Source of the DNA: Thalassotalea atypica
GTDB taxonomy: Bacteria > Pseudomonadota > Gammaproteobacteria > Enterobacterales > Alteromonadaceae
DNA length: 64,000 bases
NCBI RefSeq assembly: GCF_030295975.1
Contig: NZ_AP027364.1
Location: 2,914,001-2,978,000 of the forward strand
Direction: 5' to 3'
Shown here: positions 46,321 to 55,400 of the stretch, in pieces
Numbering within the stretch: position 1 is the stretch's first letter
How the letters are laid out: each line of letters begins with the position of its first letter
Notes under the pieces: model-generated
Databases searched by the model: none
Told to the model about the DNA's origin: nothing
What the model saw: the letters and a program-made list of their open reading frames with translations, nothing else
Made by a program: the position numbers and the translations under genes

Positions 46321-46331
46321 TCGCGTCAATT
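46299..46331. repeat. Perfect 15-bp inverted repeat over the pseudouridine synthase stop
   Basis: AATTGACGCGATTAA at 46299-46313 is exactly inverted at 46317-46331, with a 3-nt AGA loop. The TAA stop (46318-46320) is in the right arm. No T-run follows on either strand, so a standard intrinsic terminator is unlikely, yet the genes on both sides converge here. It may stabilise the 3' end of the message or be a protein-binding site. Confidence 0.8.
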
Positions 46332-46357
46332 ACATCTAAAACGATAAAAAATACGTG

Positions 46358-47284
46358 TTATGCCTTGTACTCAAACAGTGAGTCATCTAGCACTTGTGCT
46401 GCATTACCAACCAAGTCAGCTACGGCAATCTCATCGAGAATAAGAACGCCTTGTTCACGTTGAGCTTGTGTTAGTGCTTGATAAGGTAATCTAAAGATAG
46501 GCTTAATCGCTCCTGTCATCATCAAGGCCGTATTGATAGCAATCGGGTTAGGCTCACAAAACAACCAACTCATTAACGGTTGTAATTGTTGATTAAGTGA
46601 CGGCTCTGGTTTATCCATTAATTTGCGCATTAACCCCGGAACAATGTTCGATGTTACAGAAATAACCCCGTGCGAATGATATTGATGGCGTCCTTCGAAA
46701 CTCTCATCATCATTGCCAGACCAACAGGCAATACCTTGTTGTTCGTAATGAGCAATTCGTTCATTACCTGCACATTCTTTCATGCCGATAAAATTAGGGT
46801 GCTTTGCTAGCGGTTCAATCACATCAGGTGTTAAGTCTTGCCCAGTTCTTCCTGGTACGTTGTAGATAAACGCAGGTCCAATATCAAGCACTCGAGAGAA
46901 ATGCTCTCTCACTCCTTTAAACGATGTTCGGCCATAATATGGATTTATTTGAAGTGCAGCATCCATACCTGTAGCAAAGCCGTTTTCTGTCGCTTTAATT
47001 GCTTCTCGGGTATTATTAGAGCCAGTATTACCAATAATAAGTAATTTTTGACCAAACTGATGAACGCTATGTGCAATTAACATTAGGTGTTCTTCCCAGC
47101 TCAACAAGTGACCTTCCCCAGTTGTACCGCCTACGATAATACCATCAACACCCGCTGCTATTTGTTGTTCTACCAGCTCGTCATAGGTTTTAAGATCAAG
47201 ATCGCCGTTTGTTTTGTACGGTGTTTTAATTGCGGTGATCAGACTGGCATCAGCTAGAGTAGACTTCATTAATTGCTCGCTCAT
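46358..47284 (-). CDS. dapA: 4-hydroxy-tetrahydrodipicolinate synthase family protein
   Basis: A 308-residue class I aldolase. The Schiff-base Lys is in FIGMKECAGN, the catalytic Tyr in FIYNVPGRTGQDL and the GGTTGEGH loop near residue 55. The sequence is closest in character to DapA of lysine synthesis, condensing pyruvate with aspartate semialdehyde, but other aldolases share this scaffold. The ATG at 47284 is preferred to 47311, since the extra nine residues overlap the upstream gene. It is last in a three-gene minus-strand operon. If another dapA exists in the genome, this one may have a separate role. Confidence 0.85.
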   Translation of the reverse strand: MSEQLMKSTLADASLITAIKTPYKTNGDLDLKTYDELVEQQIAAGVDGIIVGGTTGEGHLLSWEEHLMLIAHSVHQFGQKLLIIGNTGSNNTREAIKATENGFATGMDAALQINPYYGRTSFKGVREHFSRVLDIGPAFIYNVPGRTGQDLTPDVIEPLAKHPNFIGMKECAGNERIAHYEQQGIACWSGNDDESFEGRHQYHSHGVISVTSNIVPGLMRKLMDKPEPSLNQQLQPLMSWLFCEPNPIAINTALMMTGAIKPIFRLPYQALTQAQREQGVLILDEIAVADLVGNAAQVLDDSLFEYKA

Positions 47285-47288
47285 TAGA

Positions 47289-47669
47289 TTAACAGTGGCC
47301 GATATTATCAATTACTCGTTTGAGGATAAAGGTTTCATTAGAGAGAATATGTTGGTAGCTAAATGAATCTACCGACAATTGGCACACTTTGTAGGCTTGA
47401 TAGTTATCCGGATGTTCCAACTCTGCTGCGTATAATTTCTCATCGAGTAGTTCATTTTTAGTGATAGTAAAATGTATATCACCGACTAGTCCCCAATCAC
47501 CTAGCTCACTAATTTGTTCAATAATGTTTCCTGCACTGTCTTGGGTAACAAAGCAAAATTCAAATGAACCGTCATTATAAAATGATGCATACTCGATCAG
47601 TTGATTACCATTCTCAACTGCCACTTGGCGAAACCATTGTCCAATGAGTTGTTCTCTGTTGTATATCAA
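47289..47669 (-). CDS. Hypothetical 126-residue protein
   Basis: No family is recognised. The product begins MIYNREQLIGQWFRQVAVEN and has alternating beta-like segments such as DGSFEFCFVTQDSAG and LGDWGLVGDIHFTITKNEL, suggestive of a small lipocalin-type or beta-sandwich fold. There is no signal peptide. It sits 5 bp after the binding-protein gene and 4 bp before the DapA-like gene, so it is firmly within that operon. Confidence 0.7.
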   Translation of the reverse strand: MIYNREQLIGQWFRQVAVENGNQLIEYASFYNDGSFEFCFVTQDSAGNIIEQISELGDWGLVGDIHFTITKNELLDEKLYAAELEHPDNYQAYKVCQLSVDSFSYQHILSNETFILKRVIDNIGHC

Positions 47670-47674
47670 TTTAA

Positions 47675-48424
47675 TTACTCTTCAATGCCATACTTATGTT
47701 TTAAGCTCAACAAAATCTCTGGGTTATCTTTTAAAAAAATATTAAACAGTTGAATGATCTCGGGGTGTTTGATTGAGGATAAATGATAAAAATATTTCTC
47801 ATGCTTAATATTGGGTGCTAAAACAATTTCGTTTTCTTTATTAATTTGTTTTAAGTGGCTTCTGATCACATTAGGATCAATGTTTGTGCCATCTGCGTTT
47901 CCATATAATACATGTTTAACAATACTGAGCGGCACGGTTTCCTCATGCATGATCACTTGCTTATTTGCCACCTCATCAAGCCAAAGCGTTGGATAAAAGC
48001 CCAGTACTGTAACAAGTTTACGGACACTTTTTTTCTCTATATTTTTATTCTCTATACGCACATAGGTACCGGCTTCCAATTGCAAGACAGGATCGCTATA
48101 TATAATGTTAAGTTTATCCTTGCTGTTAACACGCCAGCGTGAATTATCGGGAAATTTAAAGTCGATATCTTGTTCGATATACCAACGGTCAAATCGTTTA
48201 ATTGGAAGGGCAACAAATCGAAATTTAAGCTGATGGGCCTCAAAAAAAGAAATAAGTAGATCCCGAGTAAAGCTAGGATGGTCTATGGATTTCGAGGAAA
48301 AATTAAAAAGTGGATAGTAATTAATATCTTCAACACCAACCACATACTCTTTAGCAAACGCTTGCACAGATAGTGCAAAAGAAAAAAACATACATAGCAT
48401 CAACGCATAAAAAAATTGAGTCAT
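47675..48424 (-). CDS. Periplasmic solute-binding-like protein
   Basis: A 249-residue precursor with a signal peptide (LMLCMFFSFALSVQAFAKE). The mature part follows the family 3 binding-protein fold. EYVVGVEDINYYPLFNF opens the first lobe, FRFVALPIKRFDRWYIEQDIDFKFPDN lies mid-protein, and YHLSSIKHPEIIQLFNIFL comes near the end. There are no transporter genes around. It is first in the operon with the 126-residue protein and the DapA-like enzyme. The ligand is unknown. Confidence 0.75.
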   Translation of the reverse strand: MTQFFYALMLCMFFSFALSVQAFAKEYVVGVEDINYYPLFNFSSKSIDHPSFTRDLLISFFEAHQLKFRFVALPIKRFDRWYIEQDIDFKFPDNSRWRVNSKDKLNIIYSDPVLQLEAGTYVRIENKNIEKKSVRKLVTVLGFYPTLWLDEVANKQVIMHEETVPLSIVKHVLYGNADGTNIDPNVIRSHLKQINKENEIVLAPNIKHEKYFYHLSSIKHPEIIQLFNIFLKDNPEILLSLKHKYGIEE

Positions 48425-48584
48425 TAAAAGATAAGGGAGAAAACATTAGATACCCCCTATTGTAGTCATTTTTACGTACTATTTCGATCGACAATTGTAA
48501 ACTTTTCTGAATGCATTCAACCATTGCAGCGTTTAAAGCATTCAGAAAATATTGGGCGCACCCAAACCGTGTAACTTTATGCTG

Positions 48585-49355
48585 TTATTGGTTCATCACT
48601 TTAATACTACCATTAACGCTTTCTAGTCTGATTTGTGTATGACCTGAGCCGATTGTTCCGTTCATCTCTTTCCCTGTGAACAGGTTCTTGTCAACCTCTA
48701 AACCAAATTCACTTTTTAAACTGCCATGCATTGTTTCAGCACTAACTTCTGCATTAGCGTTATCCGGCAAATACAATTTGATGCTACCGTTAACTGTATT
48801 TAAACTAATTTTGTCAACGTCTTCACTTAAACGTTGATAATTTACTTTGATGCTACCATTAACAGACTGCAACTTGGAGTTACCGGTAGCATCGGAAACT
48901 TTAATGGATCCATTAACTAAATCTGCGTCAATCATTCCGCCAACCTCATCTATCACCAAAGAGCCATTAACCAGATCGACCTCTGTGGCTTTAATGTCTT
49001 TAGGTAAGAATATTTCAAAAGAAACGTGGCCAGAGTGAGAGTGATTACGAAATGAGCTTGATTCTTTCTCATACTCAGTTTCCACTTTGACGCTATTACC
49101 CTGTTGTTCAATGTTGACAATGATACGATCTAAATCTGATTGATTCTTTGCTTCTTTTACGCCAACAATCTTGATTTCACTCGCTTGCCATGAAGTAATT
49201 TTAACACTGCCGTTGATGTTATGAATGCTAAATTCACTGCTTGTATCTACCGCATAAGCTTGCTCTATTTTTTCACTCACATCAGCTAGTGCTGGCATTG
49301 ATAATAGTGAAAAACATAGAGTGTAAGCACATGTTACTAATGGAAATTTATTCAT
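48585..49355 (-). CDS. DUF4097 beta-repeat protein, exported
   Basis: A 256-residue precursor with a signal peptide (ending MPALADVS). The mature protein repeats the motif VNGSIKV about eight times (NINGSVKI, LVNGSLVI, LVNGSIKV, SVNGSIKV, TVNGSIKL, TMHGSLKS, MNGTIGS, SVNGSIKV), spaced roughly 20-30 residues. This is typical of DUF4097 right-handed beta-helix or sandwich proteins. They are often controlled by anti-sigma or envelope systems; none is adjacent here. The function is unknown. Confidence 0.85.
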   Translation of the reverse strand: MNKFPLVTCAYTLCFSLLSMPALADVSEKIEQAYAVDTSSEFSIHNINGSVKITSWQASEIKIVGVKEAKNQSDLDRIIVNIEQQGNSVKVETEYEKESSSFRNHSHSGHVSFEIFLPKDIKATEVDLVNGSLVIDEVGGMIDADLVNGSIKVSDATGNSKLQSVNGSIKVNYQRLSEDVDKISLNTVNGSIKLYLPDNANAEVSAETMHGSLKSEFGLEVDKNLFTGKEMNGTIGSGHTQIRLESVNGSIKVMNQ

Positions 49356-49456
49356 CGTATTGTCCTATACATTTGTTATTATCTGATTGTTTACTTATTT
49401 GATGTTTGTTATGAACAATTGGTTTAAATTTATTTGAAATTAATTTGAAAAAGGTG

Positions 49457-50749
49457 ATGGCCGTAGTGAATGTACAATTGCTTTTAACTGGTAATGAGTT
49501 GATGGTTGGCGATATTGTCGACAGCAATTCATCATTGATAGCCCAAGAGCTTCAAAGTTTAGGACTCAATATCACGCGAAAAGTGGCCGTGGCCGACGAA
49601 ATAACACATTTAACGGAAGAAATGGCAGAGATGACTCGACGGGCAGACATCTTAATCGTTAATGGTGGGCTTGGCCCAACCGTTGACGACTTGACCGCCG
49701 ATGCACTAGCAAAATTAATGAATGTAGAACTTGTTCAACACCCAGAGGCACTTGAACATGTAACAAGATGGTGTAAATACCGAGGTTTTAACCTCAACAA
49801 ACCAAATCTTAAGCAAACGTTTCTTCCTAAAGGGTGTGAGGTAATCCCCAATAGTGTTGGAAGCGCTGTAGGTTTTAGAGTGATTGTAAATGATTGTCAT
49901 GTCTACTGTACACCTGGCGTTCCCGTAGAGCTTAAGCGGATGATAAGAGACGAGATCAAGCCCAATATTGCTGCTTATATACCAGAAACTCAACACTATC
50001 ATGTGAATCGATTTCAAGTGTTCGGCATTGGAGAGTCAAGCTTACAGAAAATACTTGATGAAAATTGCCCAGACTGGCCTACCGATATTGAAATTGGGTT
50101 TAGAGCTTCAATGCCATTACTAGAGCTTAAGCTCACAACTAAAACACAGGCAGCGGCGAAATATAAGTGCAAATGGATTAAACGCTTACGTCAGCTACTA
50201 GGCGATCATATTGTTGCGGAAATAGATAAAAAGCCCCTCAGTTTTCCACAACACTTGCAGGAATTATTGCTCAAGGAAAATGCAAAAATCACGACCGCAG
50301 AATCATGTACTGGTGGGTTAATTGCAAGTGCGATTACCAGCGTGTCTGGATCATCACAAGTCTTTGATGCTGGTTTTGTCACTTATGCGAACTCAATCAA
50401 AGAAAATATTCTTGACGTAGATCATAATGTACTAATTAAAGATGGTGCGGTGAGTCAACAAACGGTAATTGAAATGGCACAAGGAGCATTGAAAAAATCA
50501 AACGCACAATATGTAATAGCTACATCAGGTATTGCAGGTCCTGGCGGAGGCAGTGAAGAAAAACCAGTAGGGATGGTTTGGATTGCTTGGGGCTCTCAAA
50601 ATCAATTACAAACGGTGTCCCTATCATTGCCCGGAAGTCGCTATTACTTTCAACATTATGTCACAGCAATATGTATTGATTTGGTAAGGCGGCTGTTAAT
50701 AAAAAGTGATGAAAAACCGCGTTATGTACTTGATCGGGCACTACCATAA
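49457..50749 (+). CDS. cinA: CinA-family nicotinamide mononucleotide deamidase-like protein
   Basis: A protein of about 430 residues with both CinA domains. The N-terminal molybdopterin-binding-like domain is NVQLLLTGNELMVGDIVDSN with GGLGPTVDDLTADALA. The C-terminal PncC domain is TTAESCTGGLIASAITSVSG with ATSGIAGPGGGSEEKPVGMV. PncC converts NMN to NaMN in NAD recycling, and CinA is linked with competence and DNA damage in some bacteria. The start is uncertain: TTG at 49445, ATG at 49457, or GTG at 49466 with AAGGTGA before it. Confidence 0.93.
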   Translation: MAVVNVQLLLTGNELMVGDIVDSNSSLIAQELQSLGLNITRKVAVADEITHLTEEMAEMTRRADILIVNGGLGPTVDDLTADALAKLMNVELVQHPEALEHVTRWCKYRGFNLNKPNLKQTFLPKGCEVIPNSVGSAVGFRVIVNDCHVYCTPGVPVELKRMIRDEIKPNIAAYIPETQHYHVNRFQVFGIGESSLQKILDENCPDWPTDIEIGFRASMPLLELKLTTKTQAAAKYKCKWIKRLRQLLGDHIVAEIDKKPLSFPQHLQELLLKENAKITTAESCTGGLIASAITSVSGSSQVFDAGFVTYANSIKENILDVDHNVLIKDGAVSQQTVIEMAQGALKKSNAQYVIATSGIAGPGGGSEEKPVGMVWIAWGSQNQLQTVSLSLPGSRYYFQHYVTAICIDLVRRLLIKSDEKPRYVLDRALP

Positions 50750-50950
50750 TATTTTTAACATTTTTGTAAAAACAAGTTTGCCAAGCAGAACGAAAGTGAA
50801 TATATTCTGTACGTAATTTAATAGCATTTATATCTTTGTTAACATTATGTTATTTCGTTAAAAAGGATTAAACTCTATAGTATATCTTTTTTATCGTTCG
50901 ATACATTAAACATTAGAGTATATGGGCGTAAAGCCAACAAGGGGTAAATT

Positions 50951-51277
50951 TTGATAGACAAAAATTTCATTACCAGCGGTAGAAATACAATAATCCATAA
51001 AATCCGCAAAATTGATTTGTTAATTATCAATGGCAACCACGATGTGATTTTGATCAGCCACCGAGGACTGGAGGTCTATAATGGCCCAGTGCCACGTAAA
51101 AAGTCAGAAGCCAAAAAGGCCTACCAAGAAGTGATCGATTTAGGAGCAATTGAGGTTTTTGGTGAAGAGAAAAAATTACTATTTGTCCAAGCATTAGACA
51201 ACAAAGAATATAAGGTCGACTACACAAAAGAAGGAACAGGGAATTTTATTAAAGTTCATCAAGACAATTATATTTAA
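50951..51277 (+). CDS. Hypothetical 108-residue protein upstream of fapA
   Basis: No family is recognised. It starts with TTG at 50951, preceded by GGGG about nine bases earlier. The sequence is rich in Ile, Lys and Asp. A short beta-rich core (IRKIDLLIINGNHDVILISH) is followed by a Lys-rich helix (PRKKSEAKKAYQEVIDLG). There is no signal or membrane segment. It lies 62 bp before the DUF342 gene in the same direction and could be cotranscribed. Confidence 0.55.
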   Translation: MIDKNFITSGRNTIIHKIRKIDLLIINGNHDVILISHRGLEVYNGPVPRKKSEAKKAYQEVIDLGAIEVFGEEKKLLFVQALDNKEYKVDYTKEGTGNFIKVHQDNYI

Positions 51278-51339
51278 ATCGACTAGTTTTTCGATTTTGT
51301 GGTTATTGCATATATAAGAAGTAGCTAGGTATCACGAAA

Positions 51340-53022
51340 ATGACAAAAGCAAGGTTAGTTGCAAATGAATCAGACAACGTTGATCTGATTCTAGAGCCAG
51401 TAAAAGGCCCCGTACTGATTGACGAAGCGAGCATTCATAAGCTTATCGCCGATTCTGAATTTACGACATTATTTGTCAATATGGCTAACATAAGAAATGC
51501 GTTAGCGGAATTAAAGTCGGTATTGAAACCTTTACAAGATGGGAAGACTGGCCGAGAAATATCTTACCAGATACTGGATCGAATTGACGCTAAAATCACT
51601 ATTTCAATCGATAGCGATGAAATGAGTGCAACTGCTGAAATAACTGCGGCCATGGGAGGGAAAAACCTCACGGCAAAAGCAATTTTAGACGCAGCAAAAG
51701 AAGTTGGTGTCAAAAAAGGCTTCAGTAAAGAAAGTTTACTAAAGCTTGCTCATGTCGCTGCACAAGCTGAGCCTAGTTCGATGGTTAAACGTAAAATCGC
51801 CATCGGAAAAGAAGCTGTTCGTGGTAAAGACGCCCGCATTAAGCATCTAGTTGAAAGTGCGCAAGATCGCATTTTACGACCTAAAGAGCGCGAAGACGGT
51901 AGTGTCGATATGCGTGATCTAGGTGATATTATTTGCGTAAAAGTAGGCGAGCCTCTCGCACAAAAACTGCCACTAACGAAAGGAGAGAAAGGCTATACAG
52001 TAACAGCAACTCCTTTAATACCAGAACCGGGTGAAGATACATCGTTGATAGCAGGTGATGGTACCACGATAAGTCCAAAGAACGAGAATGTCCTTATTTC
52101 CACGCTTGTTGGCCAACCGAAGATTATTGACAATGGTATGGCAGTAGATGAAACCTATCAGATTAACGAGGTCAATGTCAGCACAGGCCATATCGATTTC
52201 CAAGGCAGCGTTATCATCAAAGGAGATGTTTCTGAAGGGATGAAAGTCATTGCTACTGGTGACATTACAATTGGCGGGTTTGTTGAGTCAGCCACACTTG
52301 AGGCTGGAGGAGACATCACCATATCAACAGGCATAATAGGCAAAAAACAAGACGTCGAAGATTCTGACATTACTGAATTCCAAATGAGTTCACAAATCAG
52401 AGCGAAAGGAAAAATATACGCAAAGTATGGTCAATACGCTGAAATCATCAGTGGTGGCGACATTCGTATTGAAAATCAGCTTATGCATAGTTTAGTCGAA
52501 GTCGGTGGTAATTTATGGGTTGGCAGCGAAGACAGCGCTAATGGAAAACTCATCGGCGGTTATATTAAAGCAACTAATAATGTTCAAGCTGGTTTTATTG
52601 GAGCTACAGCAGGTAGTAAGACCATTATTGAATTTCAACATCGAGTGGAAGAATTCAAAGCCAAACTGGCTGAGATTGACGGAAAGATCCAAGTTGAAAA
52701 CGAAAAAGTAACTGAGCTACAAGCCGCGAGAAAAAAACTTAAGAGTCTCCCTAAAGAAAACCAAAACAAAGCAATTTTGACAAAAGTTGTTACAACATAT
52801 CAGTACCATGCGAGTCGTATGGGTGACATGGTAAGTGAACGAGAAAAGCTCGAACAAGAAATGCAAGAGTATATGATGTCAGTTTACGTAGAAGCGACTA
52901 ATACCCTATATCAACACGTTGAGCTTATCGTAGGTGAATTCAGCGATAGAACTAAGCGGGAATATCCTCCTAGCAGAATGAAGTATCGCGAGCGAAAAAT
53001 TCACATTGATCCCATTGTATAA
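51340..53022 (+). CDS. FapA family (DUF342) polymer-like protein
   Basis: A 560-residue cytoplasmic protein. An N-terminal domain of about 200 residues leads into a right-handed parallel beta-helix (residues about 240-420: VSTGHIDFQGSVIIKGDVS, VIATGDITIGGFVESATLEAGGDI, GKYGQ-like turns and GGDIRIENQ). A coiled coil of about 90 residues closes it (VEEFKAKLAEIDGKIQVENEKV). This matches the DUF342/FapA family, whose Vibrio member affects flagellar assembly and chemotaxis-system localisation. No flagellar genes are nearby here. Confidence 0.88.
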   Translation: MTKARLVANESDNVDLILEPVKGPVLIDEASIHKLIADSEFTTLFVNMANIRNALAELKSVLKPLQDGKTGREISYQILDRIDAKITISIDSDEMSATAEITAAMGGKNLTAKAILDAAKEVGVKKGFSKESLLKLAHVAAQAEPSSMVKRKIAIGKEAVRGKDARIKHLVESAQDRILRPKEREDGSVDMRDLGDIICVKVGEPLAQKLPLTKGEKGYTVTATPLIPEPGEDTSLIAGDGTTISPKNENVLISTLVGQPKIIDNGMAVDETYQINEVNVSTGHIDFQGSVIIKGDVSEGMKVIATGDITIGGFVESATLEAGGDITISTGIIGKKQDVEDSDITEFQMSSQIRAKGKIYAKYGQYAEIISGGDIRIENQLMHSLVEVGGNLWVGSEDSANGKLIGGYIKATNNVQAGFIGATAGSKTIIEFQHRVEEFKAKLAEIDGKIQVENEKVTELQAARKKLKSLPKENQNKAILTKVVTTYQYHASRMGDMVSEREKLEQEMQEYMMSVYVEATNTLYQHVELIVGEFSDRTKREYPPSRMKYRERKIHIDPIV

Positions 53023-53066
53023 TCATGCACGTTAGCAAACGAAAAATATCTTTACAGGCTTAACCA

Positions 53067-53855
53067 ATGAATAAATTTTCTTTACTCGTATGTTGCTCTG
53101 CATTTACCATTACTTCTGCATTTGCAGAACATTGTAATGTTAATTTTAATTATGGCGTTGTTATTGATCCTACTCATGTGCGCATACTTGATCACGGGCA
53201 AACCTACGTGCAGTTTAATGAAAACAATCAAGTGTTTGTCCGCGGCCGAGAAATAGAATTAACAGAAGCGCACCAACAAACGGTCTCAACTTTTGTTTCC
53301 GGTATTCGAGAACAAGTCCCCACGATTGTTTCAATAGCCATTGAAGGCGTCGAAATAGGTTTAAAGGCAGTCAATAAAGTAATTGGTGGCTTAACTGGAG
53401 AGAACAGTGCTTCTCATCGAAAAATTCAAGAAAACTTTGATGAAATGCAAATGCGACTGCGCAAACGTTTTAACCACAGTGATGAAAGCTATTACATCGC
53501 ACCGCAAGACTTTGATGAATTCGACGAAATTTTTACAGGTGAATTCGAGCATGAAATTGAAGAGATTGTATCTGAATCTATCGGCACCATTCTAGTCGCT
53601 GTCGGTGAGGCAATGGCCAACCGAGATGAAGAAGACATTGAACAAAGAGTTGATACCTTTGACGAACGAATACAGTCTATGGGCACAGAATTAAAATTGG
53701 AAGTCGGTGACAGAGCGACGCAACTTGAAGCCAAAGCTGAAAAGTTTTGTTTGAACCTGAGTCAATTAGACAAAGTGGAAACAGAAATGCAGTTAACTAT
53801 ACCTGCATTGTCGAAGTTCAACTTAATCACGACCAGCACACAAGAGCATCAATAA
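53067..53855 (+). CDS. DUF2884 (YggN) family exported protein
   Basis: A 262-residue precursor with a signal peptide ending near TSAFAEHC. The start of the mature protein, HCNVNFNYGVVIDPTHVRI, is the DUF2884/YggN signature. A long helical body with many acidic residues follows (DEFDEIFTGEFEHEIEEIV, ANRDEEDIEQRVDTFDERI). A late KFCLNLSQLDKVE could pair its Cys with the first one. Periplasmic location is expected. The function is unknown. Confidence 0.85.
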   Translation: MNKFSLLVCCSAFTITSAFAEHCNVNFNYGVVIDPTHVRILDHGQTYVQFNENNQVFVRGREIELTEAHQQTVSTFVSGIREQVPTIVSIAIEGVEIGLKAVNKVIGGLTGENSASHRKIQENFDEMQMRLRKRFNHSDESYYIAPQDFDEFDEIFTGEFEHEIEEIVSESIGTILVAVGEAMANRDEEDIEQRVDTFDERIQSMGTELKLEVGDRATQLEAKAEKFCLNLSQLDKVETEMQLTIPALSKFNLITTSTQEHQ

Positions 53856-53905
53856 CACGCAATGATAAGTGCTACCTAGTGAAAGGTATGCTCTCACCAT
53901 GTGCC

Positions 53906-53970
53906 AGGCCATATATAAGCTGACAGAGCCCATTGGCTCAATTTTTTTGCCTGCTTATATTGGCCTTTTA
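53906..53970. terminator. Nested double terminator between convergent genes
   Basis: An inner hairpin GAGCC-CATT-GGCTC (53926-53939) is followed by AATTTTTTT, an intrinsic terminator for the plus strand. It is enclosed by longer arms: AGGCCATATATAAGC at 53906-53920 pairs with GCTTATATTGGCCT at 53953-53966, with one bulge, followed by TTTTAT. The two structures exclude or nest each other and can end the DUF2884 transcript and perhaps the converging PhnA-like transcript. Confidence 0.7.
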
Positions 53971-54010
53971 TGCTTCAGCCAAACTAGACGGTATCAATAT
54001 ACCTAATAGA

Positions 54011-54583
54011 TTAAACTGACTTTTTCAAATAGGCTGCCACTAAAACAATACGCGTTCCATTTACACGACCTTCTATGTGCTCAGGGTTTGATGTCAACGA
54101 GATATTACGCACCGGAGTACCACGTTTTGCAGTGAAATTAGCGCCTTTAACCACCAAATCTTTGATCAAGTGAACCATATCACCATCTTTTAAAGCTGTA
54201 CCATTGCAATCTTTAGTTGGCTCTAAATCCGGATCGATAAACTCAATCCCTTCGTCAGCCCATGCTTTAATCTCATCTTCTAAGTACATCATATCGATAA
54301 GATCTTGAGCCCAACTGTACTCAACAGATAACTTGTGCAACATGCGATAGGAGATCACTTGTACTACTGCTTCTTGACTCCACATGCTGTCGTTTAAACA
54401 ACGCCAATGATTTGCATCTAACTCCGCACCATTAATTTGCACTTCACAGGTAGCACAAAGCAAAATGCTTTTCTCAGCGCTACCATCTGACGGAGAGACT
54501 TCCATCACTCTTAATGACTCAGTTGCAGCGCATAATTCACATTTATCTTGGCTACGTTTTCTTAAAGATTTTTCAATCGACAT
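54011..54583 (-). CDS. PhnA-domain protein
   Basis: A 190-residue protein. The N-terminus has a zinc-finger-like CELCAATESL and, further on, LLCATCEVQINGAEL, four Cys in pairs. The C-terminal PhnA/YjdM beta-barrel domain reads DCNGTALKDGDMVHLIKDLVVKGA with RGTPVRNISL and EGRVNGTRIVL. The name comes from an old link with phosphonate use that is not supported in E. coli, where the role is unclear. It is alone in its unit. Confidence 0.9.
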   Translation of the reverse strand: MSIEKSLRKRSQDKCELCAATESLRVMEVSPSDGSAEKSILLCATCEVQINGAELDANHWRCLNDSMWSQEAVVQVISYRMLHKLSVEYSWAQDLIDMMYLEDEIKAWADEGIEFIDPDLEPTKDCNGTALKDGDMVHLIKDLVVKGANFTAKRGTPVRNISLTSNPEHIEGRVNGTRIVLVAAYLKKSV

Positions 54584-54695
54584 GGTCTGTATTCTCGAAT
54601 AAATTTATGGGCGCTATTATGCCCTTTTCATCCATAACAAAAAAGCGAAATACTCTCGATGAACTCCGAGGCTTGTATGCCCTGTTAGTAGCTGA

Positions 54696-55148
54696 TCATA
54701 CAACGAAAGTTACAAGTGAAGAAGGTAATGTATTGGACACTTGATGGTACTCACTTTTTACCCTAATATTTTGCTCAGTCGCTTTTGCAGATGCTTCTTC
54801 AATAGGCTGAACACTTGGCTCTTCAGGAGAAGGCACACCTGCCTTTAGTTCATCATAAAAATATTTTTTCACTTTGAGATAATAAGCTTCGGTATAGAGC
54901 TCAGTTAAATCGACAACTGGCATGAGATTTGATTGATTTTCATCTTCACTCTCGGTGCCCATATAGCTGTCAATTAGATCCTGTTGATGTTGGTAATAGC
55001 CTGATTGCAATTGAAATTGCCACTTCACATTTGCAACTTCTTTCACTTTCTCAACATCAGGTTTGGGAGTATCAGCTACTAAAGTTTCAGAATTCACTTT
55101 AGAAGCAGACGCTAATGCTGCGTTATTTCCTGTTGGCAGTACATTCAT
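54696..55148 (-). CDS. Hypothetical 150-residue protein
   Basis: No family is recognised. There is no signal peptide or membrane segment. The middle has WQFQLQSGYYQHQQDLIDSY, and the later half YFYDELKAGVPSPEEPSVQ followed by a low-complexity Glu/Pro/Ala region. The first 40 residues are rich in Ala, Ser, Val and Lys and look disordered. It could be a surface- or flagellum-associated helper, but nothing in the sequence says so. Confidence 0.6.
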   Translation of the reverse strand: MNVLPTGNNAALASASKVNSETLVADTPKPDVEKVKEVANVKWQFQLQSGYYQHQQDLIDSYMGTESEDENQSNLMPVVDLTELYTEAYYLKVKKYFYDELKAGVPSPEEPSVQPIEEASAKATEQNIRVKSEYHQVSNTLPSSLVTFVV

Positions 55149-55400
55149 GATCTAAGTCCAGTATTTTCGATTACTTTGATTATATTATGACCAGCAAAGT
55201 TGCATTGTTATCAATTGTCATGCAGTAGCAACAGTTTGCAACCAAGTTACAGACGGATGCCGTTTTCCATATAAAGTTAAAGGCTTACGATTTACAAATA
55301 AACTGTGTAATGGTTGTTTATTTGCAAAGTTGATCTATTTCGTCTTTTTATGTGGTCAGATGACTTTAAACACGTGGAAAATATTGATAACATACTCAGC

